In this document: piece by piece, positions 1 through 8,949 of the stretch
Numbering within the stretch: the stretch's first letter is position 1
Layout: every line of letters starts with the position of its first letter
Assembly: GCF_044901685.1 (NCBI RefSeq)
Contig: NZ_JBJDPS010000005.1
Span: 431,159 to 495,158, forward strand
Source of the DNA: Micromonospora_G sp044901685
GTDB lineage: Bacteria; Actinomycetota; Actinomycetes; Mycobacteriales; Micromonosporaceae
DNA: 64,000 nt
Direction of reading: 5' to 3'
The notes under the pieces: model-generated
The model's database searches: none
Seen by the model: the letters and a program-made list of their open reading frames with translations, nothing else
What the model was told of the DNA's origin: nothing
Program-made: the position numbers and the translations under genes

Positions 1-1
1 C

Positions 2-3000
2 AGCTTCGTTGACGTCTACGGCGCCGGCAACGCCAACGACGGCAACGCCAACTCCTACTGGGAGAGCGCCAACAACGCCTTCCCACAGTGGATCCAGGCC
101 GACCTCGGCTCCGCCGTCGGGGTGAACCGGCTGGTGCTGAAGCTGCCGCCGGCCACCGCCTGGCAGACCCGTACGCAGACGCTCAGCGTGCAGGGCAGCA
201 GCAACAGCGGTGGCCCCTTCTCCACCATCGTCGCGTCGGCCGGTTACACCTTCAACCCGGCCACCGGCAACACCGTGACGATCAACTTCAACACCGCCAC
301 CGCCCGGTACGTCCGGCTCAACATCACCGCGAACACGGGCTGGCCGGCGGGTCAGCTCTCCGAGTTCGAGGTCTACGGTCCGGCCGAGGGCGACACCCAG
401 GCGCCGACCGCACCGGGCAACCTGGCCTACACCCAACCGGGCTCGGGCCAGATCCGGCTCACCTGGAACGCGTCGACCGACAACGTCGGCGTGACCGGGT
501 ACGACATCTACGCCAACGGCACGCTGCGTACCAGCGTGGCGGGGAACGTGTTGACGTACACGGACAGTCAGCCGGCGACCGCGACGGTGTCGTACTACGT
601 GCGGGCGAAGGACGCGGCGGGGAACCAGTCGGGCAACAGCAACACGGTGACCCGTACCGGCACGCCGGGCGGGGACAACCAGGCGCCGACCACGCCGTCG
701 AACCTGACCTTCACCGAGCCGGGCTCGGGTCAGATCCGGCTGGCCTGGGGCGCGTCGAGCGACAACGTCGGGGTGACCGGGTACGACGTCTACGCCAACG
801 GCACGCTGCGTACCAGCGTGGCGGGGAACGTGTTGACGTACACGGACAGTCAGCCGGCGACCGCGACGGTGTCGTACTACGTGCGGGCGAAGGACGCGGC
901 GGGGAACCAGTCGGGCAACAGCAACACGGTCACCCGTACCGGAAGCACCCCGGGCGGGTCGAACCTGGCCGTCGGCAAGCCCGTCACCGCCTCGGGCTCG
1001 ACCTTCACCTTCGTCCCGACCAACGCGAACGACAACAACGTCGCCACCTACTGGGAGGGGAACAACTTCCCGAGCGTGCTGACCGTCGCGCTGGGCGCCA
1101 ACGCCACGGTCAACCAGATCGTGGTGAAGCTGAACCCGGACGCGTCCTGGGGTCCGCGTACGCAGAACATCGCGGTGCTCGGGCGTGAGCAGAGCAGCAG
1201 CTCGTTCACCAGCATCTCCGGCGCGCAGGGCTACAGCTTCAGCCCGGCGACCGGCAACACGGTGACCATCCCGGTCAGCGCCACGGTCGCCGACGTCCGG
1301 CTCTCGATCGCGTCGAACAGCGGCGCGCCGGGCGGGCAGGTGGCCGAGATCCAGATCATCGGCGTACCCGCGCCGAACCCGGACCTGACCATCACCGGCA
1401 TGTCGTTCACCCCGGCCGCGCCGGTGGAGACCGACGCGGTCACCCTCTCGGCCACCGTCCGCAACGCCGGGACCGCCGCCGCACCGGCGAGCAACGTCAA
1501 CTTCTACCTGGGTACGACGCTCGCCGGCACCGCCTCGGTCGGCGCGTTGGCGGCGGGTGCCGCCAGCACGGTCACCGCGAACGTCGGTCCGCGTGACGCG
1601 GGAACGTACCCGCTCAGCGCGAAGGTCGACGAGGCGAACTCGGTGATCGAACAGAACGACGCCAACAACAGCTTCACCAACCCGTCGTCGCTCGTCGTCT
1701 CGCCGGTCGCCAGCTCGGACCTGGTCGTCTCGCCGGTGGCCTGGTCGCCGAGCAACCCGGCGGCCGGCAACACGGTCACCTTCACGGTGGCGATCAAGAA
1801 CCAGGGCACGGTCGCCTCCGCCGGTGGCGCCCACGGCATCACGCTCACCGTGGTCAACCCGACCAACGGCGCGGTGCTGCGTACGCTGACCGGCTCCTAC
1901 ACCGGCACCATCGCGGCCGGCGCCACCACCGCCCCGGTCAACCTCGGCACCTGGGTCGCGGTCAACGGCCGGTACGACGTCCGAGTCGTGCTCGCCGACG
2001 ACGCGAACGAGTTGCCGGTGAAGCGGGTCAACAACACCAGCACCACCGGGTTCTTCGTCGGCCGTGGGGCGAACCTGCCGTACGAGATGTACGAGGCCGA
2101 GGATGCCCTGGTCGGCGGCGGCGCGCAGGTCGTCGGGCCGAACCGGGTCATCGGCGACCTGGCCGGTGAGGCTTCCGGGCGCCGCGCGGTGACCCTGAAC
2201 TCGACCGGCAACTTCGTCGAGTTCACCACCAAGGCCAGCACGAACACGCTGGTCACCCGCTTCTCCATCCCGGACGCGCCGGGCGGTGGCGGGATCAACT
2301 CGACGCTCAACGTCTACGTCAACAACACGTTCCACAAGGCGATCCCGCTGACCTCGAAGTACATCTGGCTCTACGGCGCCGAGGCCGGTCCGAGCAACTC
2401 GCCGGGTGCGGGTGCGCCCCGGCACATCTACGACGAGGCGAACATCTTCCTGGACGCCACCATCCCGGCGGGCAGCAAGATCAAGCTCCAGAAGGACGCC
2501 GCGAACACCACCACGTACGCGATCGACTTCATCAACACGGAGCTGGTCACCGCCGCCGGCAACCCGGACCCGGCCCGGTACGCGGTGCCGGCCGGCTTCA
2601 CCCACCAGGACGTGCAGAACGCCCTGGACCGGGCCCGGCAGGACGCCAACCTGATCGGCGTCTACCTGCCCGCCGGCACCTACCCGACCCAGTCGAAGTT
2701 CAACGTGTACGGCAAGGCGCTCCAGATCGTCGGCGCCGGTCCCTGGTACACCCGGTTCACCGCCCCGGCGGGTCAGGAGAACACCGACGTCGGCTTCCGG
2801 GCCGAGGCGTCGGCGAACGGGTCGACCTTCGCCGGATTCTCGTACTTCGGCAACTACACCTCCCGCAACGACGGGCCGGGCAAGGTGTTCGACTTCTCGC
2901 GTACCTCGAACATGACGTTCGACAACATCTGGGTGGAGCACCAGATGTGCATGTTCTGGGGCCTGGGGGTCACCAACACCACGATCAAGAACTCCAGGAT

Positions 3001-3736
3001 CCGGAACACGTACGCCGACGGCACGAACATGACCAACGGCAGCACCAACAACCTGATCAGCAACGTCGAGGGTCGAACCAACGGTGACGACGCGTTCGCG
3101 CTCTTCTCCGCCACCGACAGTGGCGGCGGTGCGAACACCGGCAACGTGTTCGAGAACCTCACCGCAACGCTGACCTGGCGCGCGGCGGGTGTCGCGGTGT
3201 ACGGCGGACAGAACAACATCTTCCGCAACATGTACATCGCCGACATGCTGACGTACTCCGGAATCACGGTCAGCTCGCTCGACTTCGGTTACCCGTTCAT
3301 CGGGTTCGGTCCGGGGCTCACGACAATCGAGAACGCCTCGATCGTCCGGGCCGGTGGCCACTTCTGGGGCTCGCAGACCTTCCCCGCGATCTGGGTCTTC
3401 GCCGCGTCGAAGGAGCTACGGGCCATCCGGATAAACAACGTTGACATCATCGACCCGACGTACCACGGCATCATGTTCCAGTCGAACTACAGCGGTGGTC
3501 AGGCGACCCAGGCGGTCACCGACACCATCTTCACCAACATCTCGATCAGCGGGGCGCAGAAGAGCGGTGACGCCTTCGACGCCAAGTCCGGATTCGGGAT
3601 CTGGGCGAACGAGCTGCCCGAGCCCGGTCAGGGGCCGGCGGTCGGTTCGGCGACCTTCAACAACGTACGGTTCAGCAACAACTTCCAGAACATCCGGAAC
3701 ACCACGTCGACCTTCACCATCACGGTCAACCCGTAG
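2..3736 (+). CDS. GH87-type alpha-1,3-glucanase (mycodextranase-like), multidomain, 5' end missing
   Basis: Secreted glycoside hydrolase predicted to cut alpha-1,3-glucan, for example in fungal cell walls or dental-type glucans. The reading frame is open from base 2, so the start and signal peptide lie upstream. Modules in order by base: the rest of an F5/8-type (discoidin) domain to about 390, two fibronectin-III domains (400-660, 685-945), a second discoidin domain (960-1365), two CARDB domains (1380-1710, 1720-2060), a beta-sandwich beginning YEMYEAEDA (2080-2550) and a C-terminal right-handed beta-helix (2560-3730). The motifs ADGTNMTNG (Asp codon 3017) and NGDDAFA (Asp codons 3086 and 3089) match, in order and approximate spacing, the three catalytic aspartates I recall for GH87 enzymes. 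The family call rests on these motifs and on the module order; activity is inferred. A perfect 16-bp hairpin follows the stop. Confidence 0.85.
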   Translation, partial: SFVDVYGAGNANDGNANSYWESANNAFPQWIQADLGSAVGVNRLVLKLPPATAWQTRTQTLSVQGSSNSGGPFSTIVASAGYTFNPATGNTVTINFNTATARYVRLNITANTGWPAGQLSEFEVYGPAEGDTQAPTAPGNLAYTQPGSGQIRLTWNASTDNVGVTGYDIYANGTLRTSVAGNVLTYTDSQPATATVSYYVRAKDAAGNQSGNSNTVTRTGTPGGDNQAPTTPSNLTFTEPGSGQIRLAWGASSDNVGVTGYDVYANGTLRTSVAGNVLTYTDSQPATATVSYYVRAKDAAGNQSGNSNTVTRTGSTPGGSNLAVGKPVTASGSTFTFVPTNANDNNVATYWEGNNFPSVLTVALGANATVNQIVVKLNPDASWGPRTQNIAVLGREQSSSSFTSISGAQGYSFSPATGNTVTIPVSATVADVRLSIASNSGAPGGQVAEIQIIGVPAPNPDLTITGMSFTPAAPVETDAVTLSATVRNAGTAAAPASNVNFYLGTTLAGTASVGALAAGAASTVTANVGPRDAGTYPLSAKVDEANSVIEQNDANNSFTNPSSLVVSPVASSDLVVSPVAWSPSNPAAGNTVTFTVAIKNQGTVASAGGAHGITLTVVNPTNGAVLRTLTGSYTGTIAAGATTAPVNLGTWVAVNGRYDVRVVLADDANELPVKRVNNTSTTGFFVGRGANLPYEMYEAEDALVGGGAQVVGPNRVIGDLAGEASGRRAVTLNSTGNFVEFTTKASTNTLVTRFSIPDAPGGGGINSTLNVYVNNTFHKAIPLTSKYIWLYGAEAGPSNSPGAGAPRHIYDEANIFLDATIPAGSKIKLQKDAANTTTYAIDFINTELVTAAGNPDPARYAVPAGFTHQDVQNALDRARQDANLIGVYLPAGTYPTQSKFNVYGKALQIVGAGPWYTRFTAPAGQENTDVGFRAEASANGSTFAGFSYFGNYTSRNDGPGKVFDFSRTSNMTFDNIWVEHQMCMFWGLGVTNTTIKNSRIRNTYADGTNMTNGSTNNLISNVEGRTNGDDAFALFSATDSGGGANTGNVFENLTATLTWRAAGVAVYGGQNNIFRNMYIADMLTYSGITVSSLDFGYPFIGFGPGLTTIENASIVRAGGHFWGSQTFPAIWVFAASKELRAIRINNVDIIDPTYHGIMFQSNYSGGQATQAVTDTIFTNISISGAQKSGDAFDAKSGFGIWANELPEPGQGPAVGSATFNNVRFSNNFQNIRNTTSTFTITVNP
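509..930 (+). repeat. identical 140-bp duplication inside the two fibronectin-III modules
   Basis: Bases 509-648 and 791-930 are identical over 140 bp, 282 bp apart and in frame. The flanks of the two FN3 modules differ. This points to recent duplication or gene conversion between the linker domains of the glucanase. Confidence 0.95.
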
Positions 3737-3763
3737 TCGGCGCGGTAACACGTAATCGGTAAC

Positions 3764-3799
3764 AGGTGCCGCCGGGAGGACTACCTCCCGGCGGCACCT
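3764..3799. terminator. hairpin terminator between convergent genes
   Basis: Perfect 16-bp inverted repeat (3764-3779 / 3784-3799) with a 4-nt loop ACTA, lying between the glucanase stop and the stop of the oppositely oriented TetR gene. There is no T-tract, as is usual in high-GC actinomycetes. It probably acts on both strands. Confidence 0.85.
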
Positions 3800-3814
3800 C
3801 TGTGTGCGGGTCGT

Positions 3815-4387
3815 TCAGCGCAGCAGGGTGTCGAAGGTCATCGCGAAGAAGACGTCGAAGGCTTCGGTCGAACGGTCGGTACGGGCCTCGATGAGGGTCC
3901 CCTCCCACGCGCTGAGCAGGAAGCGCGCGGTGGTCGCGGGGTTCAGGTCGGCGCGTACCTCCCCGGAGCGCTGTGCGTCGGCGAGGGTCGCCTCGATCGC
4001 GTCCGCCCAGTCGGCCAGGGCCTCGCGCACCGCCGTACGGATCGTGTCGTTGTGGTCGGCGATCTCCGCGCCGAAGTTTCCGATCATGCAGCCACGGGTG
4101 ATGCCGTACCCGATGGTCTCGTCGCGGAGGAACTCGAAGTGTGCGCGGAGACGGGTGAGCGGGTCGACGGCAGGATCGCGCAGCTCGGCCAGGCGGCGCC
4201 CGGCGCCGTACTCCTGGAGCGCGACGACGGCGAGGGCTTCCTTGCTGTCGAAGTGGTTGTAGAACGAACCCTTCGGGACGCCGGCCGCGTCGGTGATCCC
4301 CTTCACCCCGGCGGCGTTGAAGCCGAGGCTGTGGAACTGCTCCAGTCCCGCCTCGATGATCTCCGTACGCATGCTCCGCCTGGCCAT
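3815..4387 (-). CDS. TetR/AcrR-family transcriptional regulator
   Basis: Predicted repressor of about 190 residues. The N-terminal TetR helix-turn-helix is clear: GFNAAGVKGITDAAGVPKGS followed by FYNHFDSKEAL at about residues 22-52. The C-terminal ligand-binding half (TRGCMIGNFGAEIAD) resembles TetR_C regulators found beside oxidoreductase genes. The ATG at 4387 is chosen because GGAGGTG lies 8 nt upstream; a TTG at 4408 is also in frame but lacks a ribosome binding site and overlaps an operator-like site. The gene diverges from a zinc alcohol dehydrogenase, and two near-identical inverted sites lie between them, so autoregulation plus control of the dehydrogenase is likely. The ligand is unknown. 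Confidence 0.9.
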   Translation of the reverse strand: MARRSMRTEIIEAGLEQFHSLGFNAAGVKGITDAAGVPKGSFYNHFDSKEALAVVALQEYGAGRRLAELRDPAVDPLTRLRAHFEFLRDETIGYGITRGCMIGNFGAEIADHNDTIRTAVREALADWADAIEATLADAQRSGEVRADLNPATTARFLLSAWEGTLIEARTDRSTEAFDVFFAMTFDTLLR

Positions 4388-4404
4388 CGGATGCCACCTC
4401 CGGT

Positions 4405-4424
4405 GCAAATGTGACCGGTCGTCT
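4405..4424 (-). promoter_or_regulatory. candidate TetR operator, copy 1 (regulator side)
   Basis: The 20-bp sequence GCAAATGTGACCGGTCGTCT, with palindromic core GACCGGTC, lies 17 bp upstream of the regulator's ATG. Its reverse complement recurs at 4500-4519 with one mismatch. Position and symmetry fit an operator; binding is inferred. Confidence 0.65.
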
Positions 4425-4499
4425 CAAGTTTCGTCAAGGTTGACTCGGCGTGACCTTCGTCACTGGTTGATCGTCCCTGGGTCGGCTTGACGGAGCCTA

Positions 4500-4519
4500 A
4501 GACGACCGGTCATATTTGC
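4500..4519 (+). promoter_or_regulatory. candidate TetR operator, copy 2 (dehydrogenase side)
   Basis: AGACGACCGGTCATATTTGC is the reverse complement of the site at 4405-4424 apart from one base. It lies 39 bp before the dehydrogenase ATG, so a bound repressor would cover the promoter or early leader. Confidence 0.65.
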
Positions 4520-4558
4520 GTCCGGCCATCGACGGACGGACCCAGTTGGAGGAATCCC

Positions 4559-5575
4559 ATGTCCACCTATCGCGCTTTCGAGGTAACCGGATCACACGAG
4601 TTCGCGCTGGTGAACCGCGAACTCCACCCGCCGGCTCCGGGCCAGGTGCGGCTGCGGGTGCTGACCTGCGGCGTCTGTCACACCGACATGTTCGCCGCCG
4701 AGGGGATCCGGGCCGACCCGAGCCAGCCGGTCGTGCCCGGCCACGAGATCGTCGGCGTGATCGACGCCGTCGGCGACGGGGTGTCGTTGTGGCAGGTGGG
4801 TGAGCGGGTCGGTGTCAGCTATCTGGGCGGCCAGTGCAACGAGTGCGACAACTGCCGGCGCGGCGACTTCATCCACTGCACCGACCAGCCACAGACCGGC
4901 AGCAGCGTCGACGGTGGTTACGCCGAGGTGGTGTACGCGCGCACCAGCGGGCTCGTCCGGATCCCGGAGGACATCTCGGCGGTGGACGCGGCACCCCTGC
5001 TCTGCGCCGGCATGACCACGTACAAGGCTCTGGTCGGGCTGGACCTGCGGCCCGGCGCGCTGGTCGCGATCCAGGGCATCGGCGGCCTCGGCCACCTGGG
5101 CCTCCAGTACGCCCGCAAGCTCGGCCACCGCGTGGTCGCGATCGCCCGGGGCACCGAGAAGGCGCCGCTGGCCGAGCGGCTCGGTGCCGACCACTACATC
5201 GACAGTGCCGCCGAGGACCCGGGCGCGGCACTCCAGCGACTCGGCGGGGCCGACGCGATCATCGCCACCGCCGCGAGCGGCGCCTCGATGTCGCCGCTGC
5301 TGGCCGGGCTGGCCCCGAGGGGCGAACTGGTGGTCGTCGGGGCGGCCTTCGACCCGATCGCCGTCAACATTCCGGACCTGCTGGGCGGCGGACGCCGGAT
5401 CAGCAGCTTCCTCGGCGGCACCGCCGCCGAGACCGAGCAGACCGTGGCCTTCAGCGCCCGCAACGGGGTTCGGGCGATGACCGAGACCATGCCGTGGACC
5501 GAGGCGCCGAAGGCGTACGGGCGGATGATGGCCGGCGACGCCCGGTTCCGGATCGTGCTCGAAGTGGCGGCATGA
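4559..5575 (+). CDS. zinc-dependent alcohol dehydrogenase (MDR family)
   Basis: NAD(P)-dependent medium-chain dehydrogenase/reductase of 338 residues. Visible features are the catalytic-zinc motif CGVCHTD (Cys40-His41), VPGHEIVG, the structural-zinc lobe with four cysteines (GGQCNECDNCRRGDFIHC) and the Rossmann motif GIGGLGHLGLQYA. The protein therefore has both zinc sites and belongs to the alcohol/cinnamyl alcohol dehydrogenase branch. The ATG at 4559 has GGAGGA 5 nt upstream; an in-frame extension to 4487 runs through the operator-like site and is not supported. The divergent TetR gene is its probable regulator. The substrate cannot be told from sequence; an aldehyde or alcohol sensed by the TetR protein is a reasonable inference. 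Confidence 0.92.
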   Translation: MSTYRAFEVTGSHEFALVNRELHPPAPGQVRLRVLTCGVCHTDMFAAEGIRADPSQPVVPGHEIVGVIDAVGDGVSLWQVGERVGVSYLGGQCNECDNCRRGDFIHCTDQPQTGSSVDGGYAEVVYARTSGLVRIPEDISAVDAAPLLCAGMTTYKALVGLDLRPGALVAIQGIGGLGHLGLQYARKLGHRVVAIARGTEKAPLAERLGADHYIDSAAEDPGAALQRLGGADAIIATAASGASMSPLLAGLAPRGELVVVGAAFDPIAVNIPDLLGGGRRISSFLGGTAAETEQTVAFSARNGVRAMTETMPWTEAPKAYGRMMAGDARFRIVLEVAA

Positions 5576-5580
5576 CACCA

Positions 5581-5617
5581 CCCCGGGCAGCCGTCGCAGG
5601 TCAGCGGCTGCCCGGGG
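5581..5617. terminator. hairpin after the alcohol dehydrogenase
   Basis: Perfect 13-bp inverted repeat (5581-5593 / 5605-5617) with an 11-nt loop, starting 5 bp after the stop and ending 18 bp before the next start. It probably separates the two transcripts. Confidence 0.75.
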
Positions 5618-5635
5618 CGGTCATATGATCACCTC

Positions 5636-6673
5636 ATGTCAGCTTCCGCGTTGCGGTTCGGGCTCGTCGGTTACGGCTTCGGTGGGCGGTACTTCCACGC
5701 GCCGCTGATCGCCTCGGCTCCCGGCGTCGAGCTGGTCGGGGTGGTGACCACCTCGGAGTCGCGCCGGGACGAACTGGCCCGGGAGTGGCCGGGCACGGCG
5801 ACGTACGACTCGTTGGCCGCGCTCGCGGCGGCGGGTGTCGACGCGGTGGCGATCTCCACCCCGGCGGCCACCCACGCCGACCTGGCCCGGGAGGCGATCC
5901 GACTGGGGCTGGCGGTGGTGGTGGACAAGCCGTTCACCCTGGACTCCGCGACCGCACGCGAGATCGTGGAACTGGCCGAGCGCTCCGGTGTGCCGCTGAG
6001 CGTCTACCAGAACCGGCGCTGGGACTCCGACCTGTTGACCGTACGGAGGCTGGTCGAGGAGGGGGCGCTCGGGCCGGTCACCCGCTTCGAGTCGCGCTTC
6101 GAACGGTTCGCTCCCGTACCCGGTCCTCCGGCGGGGGGCGGCGGCACCCTGCTCGACTTCGGCAGTCACCTGGTCGACCAGGCGATGACGCTGTTCGGCC
6201 CGGTCGCCCGGGTCTACGCCGAGATGCGGGTACGCGACGACCTGGACGGCCGTGACGACGACTTCCTGGTCGCGTTGCAGCACGTCGGCGGCGTACGGTC
6301 GCAGCTCTGGGGAAGCTGGGTCCAGGGCGCGCCGGGGCCGAGGTTCCGGGTGACCGGCACGACCGGCAGCTACCTGGTCGACGGCGTGGACGGGCAGGAG
6401 GACGCCCTGATCGCCGGCCGGACACCGGCGGGCGAGGGCGAGCGCTGGGGAGTCGAGCGCGAGGAGCGCTGGGGCCGGGTCCAGCGTGGTGCGACAAGCA
6501 CGACGGTCGCCACCGAGCGAGGCCGCTGGGACACGTTCTACCCGGCGTTCGCGGCGGCCGTACGCGGCGACGGCCCGGTGCCGGTTGACCCGTGGGACGC
6601 CGTGGCCAGCCTCCGAGTCCTCGACGCCGCCCGGATCAGCGCCACCGAGGGCCGGGTGGTCACCCTCGAATAG
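5636..6673 (+). CDS. Gfo/Idh/MocA-family oxidoreductase
   Basis: NAD(P)-dependent sugar or inositol-type dehydrogenase, 345 residues, full length for the family. The N-terminal Rossmann motif is GLVGYGFGGRYFHAP (residues 9-23). The EKP-like motif appears as VVVDKPFTLDSATA near residue 100 and supplies the conserved lysine. The second domain (about 125-330) carries LLDFGSHLVDQ, with a histidine typical of the substrate site. No good ribosome binding site precedes the ATG. The gene lies between a hairpin and an unrelated membrane protein gene, so its substrate is unknown. Confidence 0.9.
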   Translation: MSASALRFGLVGYGFGGRYFHAPLIASAPGVELVGVVTTSESRRDELAREWPGTATYDSLAALAAAGVDAVAISTPAATHADLAREAIRLGLAVVVDKPFTLDSATAREIVELAERSGVPLSVYQNRRWDSDLLTVRRLVEEGALGPVTRFESRFERFAPVPGPPAGGGGTLLDFGSHLVDQAMTLFGPVARVYAEMRVRDDLDGRDDDFLVALQHVGGVRSQLWGSWVQGAPGPRFRVTGTTGSYLVDGVDGQEDALIAGRTPAGEGERWGVEREERWGRVQRGATSTTVATERGRWDTFYPAFAAAVRGDGPVPVDPWDAVASLRVLDAARISATEGRVVTLE

Positions 6674-6759
6674 CCGTCCCGGTGCCCGGTCGGCAGTGCG
6701 GTGGCATGGTGCTGCGAGGCTGGGACGGTGATGCTGATCGTCGCGCGGGCCGGGCAGGC

Positions 6760-7524
6760 ATGAATCCGATCGGCGCGTCGGTGCGCAGCCGACGGCCACG
6801 GCTCGCCCAGGTCGTACGCGCAACCGTGGTCGTGCTCTGGGTTGTCTGGGCCACGCTGGCCTGGTGGTCGGCACCCCGCGCGAGCGACGTCGACCAGGCG
6901 CGACGGGACATCGCGGCGGGCGCGGTCAGCTCCGTCGCGACCGGGTGGGGCTGGCGTAACGACCCGTTCTGGGGAGCGACGGTCACGCTCCAGCACGGCA
7001 CTGGCGGCCAGATGGTGACCTGGACGACAACCTCGGGTCGGGTCCGCTACCTCGACTCCCTGCCCAGCTATGCGGTGGAGTTCCCGGCTGGCCAGGTCAG
7101 CGGCAACCCGCCGGAGCACCCGGTCGTCACCGAGTTGCGCGTTGCCGCGCGGACGGAGCGGTCCGGGATCGACCTGCACCGGCTCGGGGACATCGCCCAG
7201 GTGGCGGCAGCCCTGGCGATGCTGGTGTTCCTGCTCGCCCTGATCCCGGGGCCGGCGCCGGTGGTGGGCACAAAATGGTTCTGGTTCTGGATCGCCGGCA
7301 TTCCGTTCGGACTCGGACTGCTCGTATGGGCGGTGAAGGAGCGCTGGCGGCCCGATCCTCGGACGATCCTGACGGGACAGTTGTCCGGCGTCGACGGACC
7401 GATCCGATCAAAACGGTTGACGGGTTTCGAGGGTTTCCTCTTTGCCATCGGACTCGGGATCGCGCTGAGCATCGTGGCGTACGGGCTGAGCGCACTGCTC
7501 GGCACGGCTCTCGTACCCGGCTGA
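6760..7524 (+). CDS. membrane protein of unknown function (four predicted helices)
   Basis: A 254-residue protein I cannot place in a named family. A hydrophobic segment near the N-terminus (VVLWVVWATLAWW, about 24-37) is followed by an extracytoplasmic region of about 110 residues, then three more hydrophobic segments (VAAALAMLVFLLALIPG, WFWFWIAGIPFGLGLLVWAV and a C-terminal GLGIALSIVAYGLSALLG). The topology resembles DUF3592-like envelope proteins, but no diagnostic motif is visible. The start at 6760 is the first ATG with an actinobacterial-looking N-terminus; an ATG at 6706 is an alternative. Confidence 0.65.
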   Translation: MNPIGASVRSRRPRLAQVVRATVVVLWVVWATLAWWSAPRASDVDQARRDIAAGAVSSVATGWGWRNDPFWGATVTLQHGTGGQMVTWTTTSGRVRYLDSLPSYAVEFPAGQVSGNPPEHPVVTELRVAARTERSGIDLHRLGDIAQVAAALAMLVFLLALIPGPAPVVGTKWFWFWIAGIPFGLGLLVWAVKERWRPDPRTILTGQLSGVDGPIRSKRLTGFEGFLFAIGLGIALSIVAYGLSALLGTALVPG

Positions 7525-7704
7525 CCGGTGTCGGGCGGCTGTTGGGCGGGCTCGGGTGCCGGGCGCGGTCGGCCCGGTTCAGCGTCGAGAGCATGTTCAC
7601 TTCACCGGTCGCGGCGGACGGATTCTTTCGTACAGTGGCCCGGCCGGCGTACGGGACCACGGACGCTGGGCTGGGCTGGATCGGAACATGCGGGGGGACC
7701 GAGC

Positions 7705-8820
7705 GTGCGCGGTGACGGAATCAGGGTGCTCGTCGTCGGCGGTGGCATCGCCGGACTGGCCACGGTCAGGGCGTTGCGTGACTGGGGAGCCACGATCGAC
7801 CTGGTCGAACGGGCGGACGGGCCCGTGTCGACCGGCACCGGCCTGTACCTGCCGGGGAACGCGGCCCGAGCACTGGACACGCTGGGACTGCTCGGGCCGG
7901 TCCGGGACCTCGCGGTGGAGATCAAGCGGCAGCGCACCGCCAACCGGCGCGCCCGCCGCCTCTTCGAGGTCGACGTGGCGCACCTGTGGCAGGGCGTCGG
8001 CCCCTGCCTCTCGCTGCACCGCGCGGAGCTGCACCGGGTGCTGCTCGACTCGATCGGCGACCAGTCGGTCCGCTGGGGCCGGCAGCCGGTCGCGCTGGTC
8101 GCGGAGTCCGACCGGGTCGCGGTCGAGTTCGACGATACGAGCACCGAGCGGTACGACCTGGTGATCGGCGCCGACGGGGTGAATTCGACGGTACGTCGAC
8201 TGGCCTTCGACGGGCAGCAGGCGCGACCCCTCGGCCAGTACGCGTACCGGTTTCTCGCCCCACGAATCGATCCGGAACCGGTCTGGTCGGTCCGGTTCGG
8301 GCCGGGAACCCAGTTCCTCACCATCCCGATCAACGCCGACCAGGTCTACTGCTACTACAACGCCGGCCCGGTGGGGGACCGCCCCGGCTGGCAGGACGAG
8401 GTACGGAGCATGTTCGGCGAACCGGCGACCACGTTGCTGGGCGCGCTCGACGGCGCCGACCCCGCCACCGTCTACGCCGGGCCGAACCGCGAGGTCGTGC
8501 TCGACTCGTGGTCCCGGGGCGGAGTGCTGCTGATCGGCGACGCGGCACACGCCACCTCCCCGAACATGGCGCAGGGGGGCGTGATGGCCCTGGAAGACGC
8601 GATCGTGCTGGCCGAATCGTTGGCCGCCGCCGACAACATCGGCGAAGCACTCGGCCGGTACGAAACCCGCCGTCGCCCACGGGTCGACTGGGTGCTCGCC
8701 CAGACCCACCGTCGGGACCGGGCACTCGGGCTCGCGCCGGTGCTCCGTGACGCGGTGATGGCCGGGCTCGGTGAGCGGATGTTCCGCGCCAACTACACCC
8801 CGCTGTTCGAGCAGCCCTGA
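7705..8820 (+). CDS. FAD-dependent monooxygenase (PHBH/salicylate-hydroxylase-like)
   Basis: Class A flavoprotein monooxygenase, 371 residues. The FAD-binding GGGIAGLAT motif is at about residues 12-20, the middle DG motif appears as DLVIGADGVNSTVRR, and the GD motif with flavin-binding region is LIGDAAHATSPNMAQGG near residue 280. These three together are diagnostic. The GTG at 7705 is preferred: a G-rich stretch lies just before it and the FAD fold begins directly after it. The frame extends upstream to 7528 but that stretch looks non-coding. The substrate is unknown; FAD-dependent hydroxylation or epoxidation of a small aromatic or hydrophobic compound is typical. A bidirectional hairpin follows. 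Confidence 0.88.
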   Translation: MRGDGIRVLVVGGGIAGLATVRALRDWGATIDLVERADGPVSTGTGLYLPGNAARALDTLGLLGPVRDLAVEIKRQRTANRRARRLFEVDVAHLWQGVGPCLSLHRAELHRVLLDSIGDQSVRWGRQPVALVAESDRVAVEFDDTSTERYDLVIGADGVNSTVRRLAFDGQQARPLGQYAYRFLAPRIDPEPVWSVRFGPGTQFLTIPINADQVYCYYNAGPVGDRPGWQDEVRSMFGEPATTLLGALDGADPATVYAGPNREVVLDSWSRGGVLLIGDAAHATSPNMAQGGVMALEDAIVLAESLAAADNIGEALGRYETRRRPRVDWVLAQTHRRDRALGLAPVLRDAVMAGLGERMFRANYTPLFEQP

Positions 8821-8825
8821 CTGGT

Positions 8826-8878
8826 CAGCGGCGCGTCTGGCGGGCAGCGGCGCGTCTGGCGGGCAGCGGCGTGCCGGA
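8826..8878. repeat. 19-bp tandem repeat, two full copies plus a partial
   Basis: The unit CAGCGGCGCGTCTGGCGGG occupies 8826-8844 and 8845-8863, followed by a degenerate partial copy. It lies directly after the monooxygenase stop, in the spacer between convergent genes. Confidence 0.85.
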
Positions 8879-8900
8879 CGACGGGGGCGAGCACGGAGCG

Positions 8901-8932
8901 GTGCGGCCCGACCGGGGTCGGTCGGGCCGCAC
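8901..8932. terminator. bidirectional hairpin terminator
   Basis: Perfect 13-bp inverted repeat (GTGCGGCCCGACC, 8901-8913, with its complement at 8920-8932) and a 6-nt loop. It lies between the convergent monooxygenase and exported-protein genes. Confidence 0.85.
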
Positions 8933-8949
8933 GGGGTTGGGCGGGGGCG

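Noticed and set aside
4487..4558. An upstream extension of the alcohol dehydrogenase.
   Set aside because: The extension translates the operator-like site; the internal ATG at 4559 has a good ribosome binding site and begins the family's normal N-terminus.
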